A DNA stretch of 8,201 nucleotides from NCBI GenBank assembly GCA_028869325.1, contig JAGWST010000462.1:1-8201 (forward strand), given 5' to 3'. Below, piece after piece: positions 1 through 8,002 of the stretch. This stretch comes from a bacterium. GTDB lineage: Bacteria; Vulcanimicrobiota; Vulcanimicrobiia; Vulcanimicrobiales; SCRA01. The notes beneath the pieces were generated by a model, which saw only the letters and a program-made list of their open reading frames with translations, was not told where the DNA came from and made no database searches. The number at the start of each line of letters is the position of its first letter. The stretch's first letter is position 1. The position numbers were made by a program, and so were the translations under genes.

Positions 1-108
1 CAGCAGACCGGTATTGGCGGCCGAGAGAAGGAAGGTCGTGAGGGCGAAGCCGGCGAGCCCAAGACCCGCGGGGTTGGCCAGCTTGGGTGCAGGTGCGGAA
101 CTTCCCAT
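1..108 (-). CDS. satP: Acetate/succinate transporter, GPR1/FUN34/YaaH (SatP) family, N-terminal part only
   Basis: Only the first 36 codons are present; the gene runs off the left edge on the minus strand. The translation starts MGSSAPAPKLANPAGLGLAG and continues FALTTFLLSAANTGLL. This matches the conserved N-terminus of the GPR1/FUN34/YaaH family: a K-L-A-N-P-A motif (residues 9-14), then G-L-x-x-F-A-x-T-T leading into the first membrane helix, with an Asn near its end (E. coli YaaH/SatP has KLANPAPLGL and TT followed by an Asn). Known members are six-helix inner-membrane proteins that take up acetate and succinate with protons. The ATG at 108-106 is preceded on its strand by GGAGG (125-121), 12 bases away, which is somewhat long. 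It is divergent from acs, so a role in acetate uptake is the natural inference. Identity rests on a short N-terminal match, so the exact substrate is unproven. Confidence 0.8.
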   Translation of the reverse strand, partial: MGSSAPAPKLANPAGLGLAGFALTTFLLSAANTGLL

Positions 109-172
109 AATGCGGCAAATCCTCCAAGACAAACGTTGCGATGAGGTGTTGAACCAGGCAACTAGGCTGGAG

Positions 173-218
173 TACCGGGGGATGACGTTCTGGCCGGGCC
201 CGGTTCTTTCCCCCGGTA
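173..218. promoter_or_regulatory. Perfect 10-bp inverted repeat in the divergent satP-acs control region
   Basis: TACCGGGGGA (173-182) is the exact reverse complement of TCCCCCGGTA (209-218), with 26 bases between. The interior holds a second perfect palindrome, CCGGGCCCGG (194-203), almost on the same centre. The element lies in the 236-base region between the two divergent start codons (109-344). It could be an operator for a regulator of acetate genes or an RNA hairpin in either leader. A weak promoter-like pair for acs, TTGAAC (149-154) with TACCGG (173-178) at 18 bases, would run into the left arm. I place little weight on that pair. No known operator consensus is recognised. Confidence 0.45.
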
Positions 219-344
219 AGGCCACCTGGACATCGAGGTATTCGCCGCCGGGCGGTGGAACCGATAAGGCCCACGGTTTTCCCGCCGGGCGAAATCCGTG
301 TCCGCACCTTGTTTCCCCTCGTAAACGGCAATCGGAGGCTCTAC

Positions 345-2318
<1,974 letters not shown>

Positions 2319-2347
2319 AGTTCCCAGAGAGCACCTCACCGAGGCAT

Positions 2348-2376
2348 AGAGAGGGGCGGGCAACCCGCCCCTCTCT
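2348..2376 (+). terminator. Stem-loop terminator after acs
   Basis: AGAGAGGGGCGGG (2348-2360) pairs perfectly with CCCGCCCCTCTCT (2364-2376) across a CAA loop, giving a 13-bp GC-rich stem 29 bases after the acs stop. There is no T-tract after the stem (the next bases are CCGTGC), so it is not a textbook intrinsic terminator. GC-rich bacteria often show this form. It may also protect the acs mRNA 3' end. Placement between acs and a separate hrcA promoter supports a transcription boundary. Confidence 0.75.
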
Positions 2377-2382
2377 CCGTGC

Positions 2383-2412
2383 TTGACCCTCGCGATGCGC
2401 GCATGGTACCCT
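2383..2412 (+). promoter_or_regulatory. Probable sigma-70-type promoter of hrcA
   Basis: TTGACC (2383-2388) matches five of six bases of the -35 consensus. TACCCT (2407-2412) keeps the key T, A and final T of a -10 box, with an 18-base spacer. Transcription would start near 2419, inside the CIRCE operator (2417-2443), which is where a repressor would block it. The predicted leader is only about 13 bases if the GTG at 2433 is the start. The -10 box is weak by consensus but typical of GC-rich genomes. Confidence 0.55.
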
Positions 2413-2416
2413 CTCG

Positions 2417-2443
2417 TTAGCAGTCTGCGAAAGTGAGTGCCAA
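2417..2443. promoter_or_regulatory. CIRCE operator (HrcA binding site) overlapping the hrcA start
   Basis: The left arm TTAGCAGTC (2417-2425), a spacer of exactly 9 bases, and the right arm GAGTGCCAA (2435-2443) match the CIRCE consensus TTAGCACTC-N9-GAGTGCTAA at 16 of 18 arm positions. Seven of nine arm pairs remain complementary. The site lies just downstream of a promoter-like pair and covers the GTG (2433-2435) annotated as the hrcA start. HrcA is known to bind CIRCE and repress heat-shock genes, with activity dependent on GroEL in several bacteria. The gene directly downstream encodes HrcA, so autoregulation is strongly implied. dnaJ, prmA and rsmE may share this control through readthrough. 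Confidence 0.88.
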
Positions 2444-3518
2444 GAGGATCGTGCCGGAGCCACAGCCGCGCGGGCCTGAGCTGGACAAGCGCAAGGCCTA
2501 CATCCTGACCACCGTGGTGTACGAGTACATCGCGACGGCGGAGCCGGTCGGCTCGGCGACCCTCACGCACAAGTACAACCTGGGCGTCAGCTCGGCGACC
2601 ATCCGTAATGAGATGGCCGAGCTGGAGGCGCGCGGATACCTGGTTCAGCCCCACACCTCCGCTGGACGCATCCCCTCCGATACGGGCTATCGCACCTACG
2701 TCGACCGCTTGATGCCGCCCGAGACGCTCACCCCGGAGGAGAACGAGCACGTCCGTGTGGAGTTCGCCAAGGCCGGCCGTGCGCTCGACGAGATCATCGA
2801 GCAGACGACCAAGCTGCTGGCGCAGCTCTCGCAGAATCTCGCCGTGGTGGTAGCGCCCAGCCGCGATACCCAGACGTTCCGCCACCTTCAGCTGATCTGG
2901 CTGGCCGAGCGCTCGATCTTGATGGTGGTGGTGACCACGGCCGGCGTGGCCGAGCAGCACGTCATCGAGCCGGAGACCTCGGTCGACCCCGACGATCTGA
3001 CGCGCTACTCCAACGCGCTGAACAAGCGCCTCTCGGGCAAGTTGCTCCCGGAGCTGGACTACGAGGCCGTCGAGGCGGCACTCTTCGACATCAGGCCGCA
3101 CGTTCAACCCTCCGTCATCGACGGCGTCGCGCGGGGCTTGGCCGCCACGCGCCGCCCCGAAGAGCGGCGCATCCTCTTCGGGGGCGCGCATCACCTGCTC
3201 GACCAGCCGGAGTTTCGCGATCTCAAGAAGCTGCGCTCGATCCTGGATCTGGTCGAGGAGCAGCGGACGCTCTATCAGGTCATTCTCGACTCCATCGAGA
3301 AGGGAGATGCGCCCACGGTGCGTATCGGCGGAGAGCTGGAGCTGGATGACATGAGCGAGTGCAGCCTGGTCACCATTCCGTATCGCATGGGCGACCGCTC
3401 GATGGGCGTTTTGGCCGTGCTCGGAGCGCGGCGTATGCCGTATGGCCGCATGATGGCGCTCGTCTCCGCGACGGCCGGCAACCTGAGCCAACACCTTACC
3501 GACGTCGCGCTGCCATAG
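2433..3518 (+). CDS. hrcA: Heat-inducible transcription repressor HrcA
   Basis: The 361-residue protein is the repressor that binds CIRCE and turns off chaperone genes at normal temperature. An N-terminal winged-helix domain (about 17-90) carries the family signature: EPVGSATL, then SSATIRNEMAELEARGYL (53-70), then QPHTSAGRIPSDTGYRTYVD. The C-terminal effector/dimerisation part includes CSLVTIPYRMGDRSMGVLAV, the usual HrcA ending (commonly CSLV-x-x-PY followed by G-x-x-G). Length is slightly above the usual 340-350 because about 16 residues precede the conserved core. The GTG at 2433 lacks a visible Shine-Dalgarno and sits inside the CIRCE operator. A second in-frame GTG at 2451 has AAGAGGA upstream but only 2 bases away, so the exact start is uncertain. 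The gene is followed at 33 bases by dnaJ rather than by grpE-dnaK. Confidence 0.96.
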   Translation: MSAKRIVPEPQPRGPELDKRKAYILTTVVYEYIATAEPVGSATLTHKYNLGVSSATIRNEMAELEARGYLVQPHTSAGRIPSDTGYRTYVDRLMPPETLTPEENEHVRVEFAKAGRALDEIIEQTTKLLAQLSQNLAVVVAPSRDTQTFRHLQLIWLAERSILMVVVTTAGVAEQHVIEPETSVDPDDLTRYSNALNKRLSGKLLPELDYEAVEAALFDIRPHVQPSVIDGVARGLAATRRPEERRILFGGAHHLLDQPEFRDLKKLRSILDLVEEQRTLYQVILDSIEKGDAPTVRIGGELELDDMSECSLVTIPYRMGDRSMGVLAVLGARRMPYGRMMALVSATAGNLSQHLTDVALP

Positions 3519-3551
3519 GCGGCGCGAGAGACCCAGAGGCAGTACACAACA

Positions 3552-4691
3552 GTGCCGACCCGCGACTACTATGAAGTGCTCGGCGTGCCGCGCGGCACGT
3601 CGGAGAGTGAGATCAAGCGCGCCTATCGTCAGTTGGCGCGCAAGCACCACCCCGACGTGGCCGAAGACAAGGCGCACGCCAGCGAGTTCTTTAAAGAGAT
3701 CAACGAGGCTTACGAGGTCCTCTCCGATCCCGGCAAGCGAGAGCAGTACGACCGCTTCGGCACGGTCGGCAACGGCGCCGGCGCCTCCGGCTTCGGCGGT
3801 TTCGGCGACTTCGGCCCCTTCGCGGGCGAGGGCTTCGGCGAGATCTTCGATATGTTCTTCGGCGGCGGGCGCACGCAGAGCCGGCAGCGCGGCGGGCCGC
3901 AGCGCGGCAGCGATCTGCGCTACGATCTGGAGATCACCCTCGAGGAGGCGTACACCGGCGTCGACCGCGAGATCACGTTCTCGCACCTCGCGCAGTGCGC
4001 CACCTGCGACGGCAGCGGGGCCGCTCCGGGCACCAAGCCGCAGACCTGTCTGCAGTGCGGCGGCACGGGACAGTTGCGTCAGGTGCGCTCCACGCCGCTC
4101 GGCCAATTCGTGACCGCCACCACCTGCAGCCGTTGCGGCGGCGAGGGGCGCATCACGCCCGACCCCTGCCCAACGTGTCACGGACGCGGGCGCACGGAGC
4201 AGGAGCGCGTGCTATCGGTGCATATTCCGGCCGGCGTCGACGGAGGCTCCCGCATTCGTATCGGCGGCAGCGGCGAGGCCGGCGTGCGCGGCGGGCCGTC
4301 CGGCGACCTCTACGTCTATCTCAGCGTCGCCGAGCACGAGCTCTTCAAACGGGACGGGCTCGACCTCTCGCTGGCCATGCCGATCTCCTTCTCCCAAGCG
4401 GCGCTGGGCAGCGAGGTCTCGATTCCCACCTTGTCCGACGAGCCGGCTTCGCTGCGCGTTCCGGCCGGCACGCAGACGGGCACCATCTTTCGCGTGCGCG
4501 GCAAGGGCATGCCCAGCGTGCGCGGCGGCGGCCACGGCGATCTGCTGGTACGCGTCAACGTGGCGGTGCCGCGCAAGTTGACAAAGCACCAGCGCGAGCT
4601 GCTCGAAGAGTTCGCGCGGGCCGGCGGCGATCAGCTCGAGGAGGAGAAGAGCTTCTTCGAGCGCGTGAAGGACGCGTTCGGCGTCGAGTGA
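3552..4691 (+). CDS. dnaJ: Chaperone protein DnaJ (Hsp40)
   Basis: The 379-residue co-chaperone delivers unfolded proteins to DnaK and stimulates its ATPase. Domains run in the type I order. The J-domain (about 4-70) has HPD at 33-35, and a Gly/Phe-rich linker spans about 72-106. The zinc-binding domain has four complete CxxCxGxG motifs at 149-156, 166-173, 192-199 and 206-213. Two C-terminal substrate-binding subdomains follow. The start is GTG (3552) giving [12 protein letters not shown], the expected DnaJ N-terminus; AGAGG (3535-3539) lies 12 bases upstream. No key residue is missing. It lies 33 bases after hrcA, so probably in the same transcript and under CIRCE control. Its usual partners dnaK and grpE are not in the window. 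Its stop overlaps the prmA start by 4 bases. Confidence 0.98.
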   Translation: MPTRDYYEVLGVPRGTSESEIKRAYRQLARKHHPDVAEDKAHASEFFKEINEAYEVLSDPGKREQYDRFGTVGNGAGASGFGGFGDFGPFAGEGFGEIFDMFFGGGRTQSRQRGGPQRGSDLRYDLEITLEEAYTGVDREITFSHLAQCATCDGSGAAPGTKPQTCLQCGGTGQLRQVRSTPLGQFVTATTCSRCGGEGRITPDPCPTCHGRGRTEQERVLSVHIPAGVDGGSRIRIGGSGEAGVRGGPSGDLYVYLSVAEHELFKRDGLDLSLAMPISFSQAALGSEVSIPTLSDEPASLRVPAGTQTGTIFRVRGKGMPSVRGGGHGDLLVRVNVAVPRKLTKHQRELLEEFARAGGDQLEEEKSFFERVKDAFGVE

Positions 4692-5542
4692 GCCCCTGGA
4701 TCGAGGTGACCGTGCGCACGGCCTCACCCGCCGAGCTCGCGATCGCCGAGGCGCTGGCGTCGGCGCACGCCCGGCGTGGGACCGCCATCGACGAGGCCGC
4801 CTCCGCGCTGCGCGCCTGGTTCGCAGAGGAGGAACGGCGCGCCGTCGAGGCGTTGCGCGCCGCACTGCGCGCGCAGCTTCCCCAAGCGGCGGTGGAGCTG
4901 CAGACGATCGCCGAGAGCGCCTGGGGCGAGACCTGGCGCGAGCACTTTCGCACGCAACGCATCGGCCGGATCGCCGTCGTGCCGCCGTGGGAGCGGGCCG
5001 GCTATCGCGACCAGGCGCGTGTCGTGGTGGAGATCGATCCCGGCCAAGCCTTCGGAACGGGCCTCCATCCCACCACACGTCGCTGCCTACTCGCCCTGCA
5101 AACCTTGACGTTGGAGGGATGCTCGCTCACCGACGTGGGCACCGGGTCGGGGATCTTGGCGATCGCCGCCGCACGGCTGGGCGCCGCACCCGTCTACGCC
5201 TGCGACGTCGATCCGGTGGCCGTGCGCGCGGCCCGTGAGAACGTGCGGCGCAACGGCCTCGAAACCGCGGTGCGCGTCGCTGCGTGCGGTGAGGATCTGG
5301 GCGACGTTCCGGCCGCGGACGTGGTGGTGGCCAATCTCACGGCTGCGATCATCGCCCCGCTGGCCGCGCGGCTGCGCGCGCTGCTGCGCGAGGGCGGCCT
5401 GCTGCTGCTGGCAGGCGTGGTGCGGGAGCGCGAGGCGCTGGTGAGCGACGCGCTCGCGGCATCCACGCTGCGCGTGGTCGATCGCCAGACCGATGGTGAG
5501 TGGGTGACGCTGACGGCGTGCGCCGAACGCACGACGCCGTGA
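4688..5542 (+). CDS. prmA: Ribosomal protein L11 methyltransferase PrmA
   Basis: The 284-residue SAM-dependent enzyme would trimethylate ribosomal protein L11. The C-terminal Rossmann-like domain shows the family block [12 protein letters not shown] (119-130), SAM motif [12 protein letters not shown] (from 149), the acidic CDVDP after the second strand, and [10 protein letters not shown] with N216 where PrmA has its N-(I/L)-(L/T) motif. The N-terminal part (1 to about 60) corresponds to the L11-recognition domain and is weakly conserved; it begins SPWIEVTV. The GTG at 4688 is chosen because it makes a GTGA overlap with the dnaJ stop and gives a family-typical length. The only purine-rich site upstream, GAAGGA (4667-4672), is far, so translational coupling to dnaJ is likely. 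The dnaJ-prmA-rsmE order is common in Firmicutes and relatives, which supports the call. Confidence 0.95.
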   Translation: MSPWIEVTVRTASPAELAIAEALASAHARRGTAIDEAASALRAWFAEEERRAVEALRAALRAQLPQAAVELQTIAESAWGETWREHFRTQRIGRIAVVPPWERAGYRDQARVVVEIDPGQAFGTGLHPTTRRCLLALQTLTLEGCSLTDVGTGSGILAIAAARLGAAPVYACDVDPVAVRAARENVRRNGLETAVRVAACGEDLGDVPAADVVVANLTAAIIAPLAARLRALLREGGLLLLAGVVREREALVSDALAASTLRVVDRQTDGEWVTLTACAERTTP

Positions 5543-6267
5543 GACGCTTCTTCGTCGAGGGCTCCTCTGCCCTGGGGGAGTGCGTGGCGCTGACGGGCGG
5601 CGACGCGCACAAGTTGGTCGACGTGCTGCGCGCCGCCCCCGGAGATCGGCTGGAGATCCTCGACGGCCGCAGCCGCCGCTTCGCGGGCGTGGTGCGCCAG
5701 GCGTCGCGCGAGCGAGTTTTGGTGGAGTTGGTGGAGGAGCTCGCGGCGGCTGACCGCGAGTCGACGCTGGCCGTCACGCTGGTGCAGGGCATCCCCAAAG
5801 GCCAGAAGATGGACTTCGTCGTGGAGAAGGCCGTCGAGCTGGGCGTGGCGCGGATCATCCCGTTGCTGACGGAGCGGAGCGTGGCCAGGGCCGAGGGCCG
5901 CAAGGTGGAGCGTTGGCGGCGGCTGGCCAAGGCCGCGGCCACGCAGTCGGGTCGCACGCGGATTCCCCCGCTCTCCGAGCCGATGACGCTCGATCGCGTG
6001 CTCGCGCTGGGTAGCGAGCACGACGCTGTGATTATGCCATGGGAGCTGGCCGAGCCCCGGCCGCTGGCGGACCGGCTGGCCGAGATTCCCTCGGCACGGC
6101 GCCTGCTGGCGCTGATCGGACCCGAGGGCGGCTTCTCGCAGCGCGAGGCGGAGCAGGCGCATGCGGCCGGCGCGCTGCTGATATCTCTGGGCCCACGTAT
6201 CCTGCGCACGGAGACCGCCGGCGTCGTCTTGATCGCGGCGCTCCTCGCGCTCCGCCGCGAGCTCTAA
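5539..6267 (+). CDS. rsmE: 16S rRNA (uracil(1498)-N3)-methyltransferase RsmE
   Basis: The 242-residue SPOUT-class enzyme methylates U1498 of 16S rRNA at N3 using SAM. The GTG at 5539 gives [10 protein letters not shown], the typical RsmE start, and forms a GTGA overlap with the prmA stop. An upstream in-frame GTG at 5500 would only add residues inside prmA. Visible family motifs are QGIPKGQKMDFVVEKAVELG in the middle, then a TERSV segment and the AAATQSGR block. The knotted SAM site follows: GPEGGFSQREAE (194 onward) and LGPRILRTETA (217-227). The N-terminal PUA-like part precedes these. All expected motifs are intact and the length is normal. It is the last gene of the tightly packed hrcA-dnaJ-prmA-rsmE run; 93 bases separate it from the next gene. 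Confidence 0.95.
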   Translation: MRRFFVEGSSALGECVALTGGDAHKLVDVLRAAPGDRLEILDGRSRRFAGVVRQASRERVLVELVEELAAADRESTLAVTLVQGIPKGQKMDFVVEKAVELGVARIIPLLTERSVARAEGRKVERWRRLAKAAATQSGRTRIPPLSEPMTLDRVLALGSEHDAVIMPWELAEPRPLADRLAEIPSARRLLALIGPEGGFSQREAEQAHAAGALLISLGPRILRTETAGVVLIAALLALRREL

Positions 6268-6360
6268 CAACCTGCTAAGCGAACGGGGATTTCGCGCTGC
6301 GGCCGCCGTATCTACGGGGATGCGCGGCAGCAACCCACCCCGGCAATCGAGGCAGGCTGT

Positions 6361-7062
6361 TTGAAGTTCTCCGTCGTCGTTCCCACGTACAACGAGTCCG
6401 CGGGCATCGAGAAGTTGGTTCGCCGGCTCACGGAGGTCTTCCAGAGCGCCCGCCGCGACGGTGAGATCGTCGTCGTCGACGACAACTCACCCGATGGAAC
6501 GGGGGCGATCGTCGATGGTTTGGAGCGCGAGGGACTGCCGGTCCGCTGCCTGCACCGCCCCGGCAAGATGGGCCTCTCCAGCGGCGTCATCGACGGTTGG
6601 AAGTTCGCGCGTCCGGAGTCGGAGATCGTCGGCGCGATGGATGCCGACTTCAGCCACGACGAGAGAGTGATCCCCGCGATGATCGCCGCCATCGCCACGG
6701 GTGGGTACGATCTGGCCATCGGCAGCCGCTACGTGCGCGGCGGCGGCATCGAGAACTGGCCATGGAGGCGCAAGATCACCAGCTTGGTCGCCTGTTGGAT
6801 GGCACGCCCGCTGACGCCGGTGAGAGATATCACCAGCGGCTTCTTCATGGTACGGCGCAGCGCGCTGGACGGCGTCGAGCTGGATCCGATCGGTTTCAAG
6901 ATCGGCCTCGAGGTCGTGATGAAGGCGAAGTACCAACGCTACATCGAGCTGCCCTACGTCTTCGTCGACCGCGTCGCCGGTGAGTCGAAACTCAACTCCA
7001 AAGAGATCGTCAACTACTTGAAGCAATTGGGCAAGATGTACCGGGCGAGGCTCGCGCGCTGA
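6361..7062 (+). CDS. Family 2 glycosyltransferase, polyprenyl-phosphate mannose synthase (DPM1)-like
   Basis: The 233-residue protein is a GT-A fold glycosyltransferase that probably moves a sugar from a nucleotide donor to a polyprenyl phosphate on the cytoplasmic membrane face. Motifs run in DPM1 order: VVVPTYNES (5-13), VVVDDNSPDGTG (37-48), the metal-binding DADFSHD (94-100), AIGSRYVRGGGIENW (from 119), and DITSGFFMVRR (from 156). The end has GESKLNSKEIVNYL, like the GESKL motif of DPM1 proteins. It has no C-terminal membrane segments, unlike GtrB-type relatives, so it matches the short soluble form. The start is TTG (6361), with GAGG (6349-6352) 8 bases upstream. The stop overlaps the accD start as TGATG, implying coupled translation with a lipid-synthesis gene. 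Sugar (mannose or glucose) and acceptor cannot be read from the sequence. Confidence 0.85.
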   Translation: MKFSVVVPTYNESAGIEKLVRRLTEVFQSARRDGEIVVVDDNSPDGTGAIVDGLEREGLPVRCLHRPGKMGLSSGVIDGWKFARPESEIVGAMDADFSHDERVIPAMIAAIATGGYDLAIGSRYVRGGGIENWPWRRKITSLVACWMARPLTPVRDITSGFFMVRRSALDGVELDPIGFKIGLEVVMKAKYQRYIELPYVFVDRVAGESKLNSKEIVNYLKQLGKMYRARLAR

Positions 7063-7913
7063 TGCCGTCCGTCGGCGACTGGATGCGCGGCCGCAAGCGC
7101 CAGGAGCAGCGGGGTGAGCCCGGCCTTTGGGTGAAATGCCCCGGCTGCGGCGAGATGCTCTACCGCAAGGACCTGGAGTTGAATCTGATGGTCTGCATGA
7201 AGTGCAGCCACCACTTTCGCATGCCCGCCGTGGATCGGATCGCCTCGCTCATCGACGGCGAGTTCGCCGAGATCGCCGCCGATTTGACGCCTGGCGACCC
7301 CTTGGGCTGGGCCGACGTCAAGACCTATCCGCAGAAGCTCGCCGCCGATCGCGAGAAGGCCGGCGTGATCGAGGCGGTGCTGGCCGGCTTCGGCGCCATC
7401 GGTGGCATCGACGTCGGCCTGGCGGTGATGGATTTCTTCTTCCGCGGCGGAACGATGGGCGCCGTCGTAGGCGAGAAGATCGCGATGCTCTTCGAGGAGT
7501 GCGCACTGCGCGGCGTACCCGCCGTCGTCTTCACCGCCTCCGGTGGGGCGCGCATGGAAGAGGGCTTGATCGCGCTGATGCAGATGGCCAAGACCTCGGC
7601 TGCCCTCACCAAGCTGCAGGACGCGCGCCTGCCGTACATCTGCGTCCTGACGGATCCCACCACCGGCGGCGTCTCCGCCAGCTTCGCCTTCCTCGGCGAC
7701 GTGATCCTCGCCGAGCCCAACGCGGTGATCGGCTTTGCCGGCCCACGCGTCATCGAGCAGTCCACGCGCGAGAAGCTGCCCAAGGGCACCAACTCGTCTG
7801 AGTTTGTGCTCCAGCACGGCATGCTCGACGCCATCGTGCCGCGCCGCGCGCTGCGCCCAGCTCTGGCACGCCTGCTGCGCCTGTACGCTGGCGCCAGAGA
7901 GGCCCACGACTGA
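7062..7913 (+). CDS. accD: Acetyl-CoA carboxylase carboxyltransferase subunit beta
   Basis: The 283-residue protein is the zinc-containing half of the carboxyltransferase that moves CO2 from carboxybiotin to acetyl-CoA, making malonyl-CoA for fatty acid synthesis. The N-terminal zinc ribbon is intact: CPGC (26-29) and CMKC (45-48), with the same spacing as in E. coli AccD. The crotonase-fold body shows GGARMEEG (161-168) and TTGGVSASFAFLGD (from 200), followed by FAGPRVIEQ. These form the acetyl-CoA and oxyanion-hole region in the family. The ATG at 7062 shares its A with the glycosyltransferase stop (TGATG). A purine-rich GCGAGG lies 11 bases upstream. accA follows after 89 bases, so both carboxyltransferase subunits are co-encoded; the biotin carboxylase and carrier genes are not in the window. 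Confidence 0.97.
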   Translation: MPSVGDWMRGRKRQEQRGEPGLWVKCPGCGEMLYRKDLELNLMVCMKCSHHFRMPAVDRIASLIDGEFAEIAADLTPGDPLGWADVKTYPQKLAADREKAGVIEAVLAGFGAIGGIDVGLAVMDFFFRGGTMGAVVGEKIAMLFEECALRGVPAVVFTASGGARMEEGLIALMQMAKTSAALTKLQDARLPYICVLTDPTTGGVSASFAFLGDVILAEPNAVIGFAGPRVIEQSTREKLPKGTNSSEFVLQHGMLDAIVPRRALRPALARLLRLYAGAREAHD

Positions 7914-7928
7914 AAACTCGCTCCGTGT

Positions 7929-7989
7929 GCTGGGAAGAAACGGCGCGCCGGCAAGCCCCCGATGGGGGACCCCGGCTATAGCGCCCAGC
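7929..7989 (+). promoter_or_regulatory. Candidate structured RNA leader between accD and accA
   Basis: The 89-base gap can fold into one long interrupted hairpin. The base stem is GCTGGG (7929-7934) with CCCAGC (7984-7989). CGC (7944-7946) pairs with GCG (7981-7983), GCCGG (7947-7951) with CCGGC (7972-7976), and CCCCC (7956-7960) with GGGGG (7964-7968) around a GAT loop. Unpaired parts are a 9-base bulge (7935-7943), TATA (7977-7980) and a small CAAG/ACC internal loop. The accA Shine-Dalgarno GGAGGT (7990-7995) starts at the very next base. I do not recognise a known riboswitch class. It may tune accA translation, act as a partial terminator or protect the transcript. In E. coli the carboxyltransferase is reported to bind acc mRNAs, which makes feedback control a possible but unproven role. 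Confidence 0.45.
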
Positions 7990-8002
7990 GGAGGTATCTC
8001 AC

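Noticed and set aside
266..276. Unusual Acs P-loop (residue numbers of Acs: SGTTAKPKG instead of SGSTGKPKG) as a sign of altered function
   Set aside because: I believe the T-T-A form occurs in other bacterial acetyl-CoA synthetases, and all other catalytic and acetate-pocket motifs are intact.
246..291. Direct repeat CGCCGGGCG at 246-254 and 283-291 upstream of acs, each with partial dyad symmetry
   Set aside because: A 9-bp repeat in sequence this GC-rich can easily arise by chance within the gap. It is kept only as a weak operator candidate.
255..344. A 30-codon N-terminal extension of Acs from GTG 255
   Set aside because: There is no ribosome site at 255, whereas GGAGG is correctly placed for ATG 345. 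The extra residues do not resemble Acs N-termini.
5194..6333. A 379-codon minus-strand open frame opposite prmA and rsmE
   Set aside because: It mirrors the codon positions of prmA and rsmE and has a low-complexity composition. The real genes on the other strand have complete motifs.
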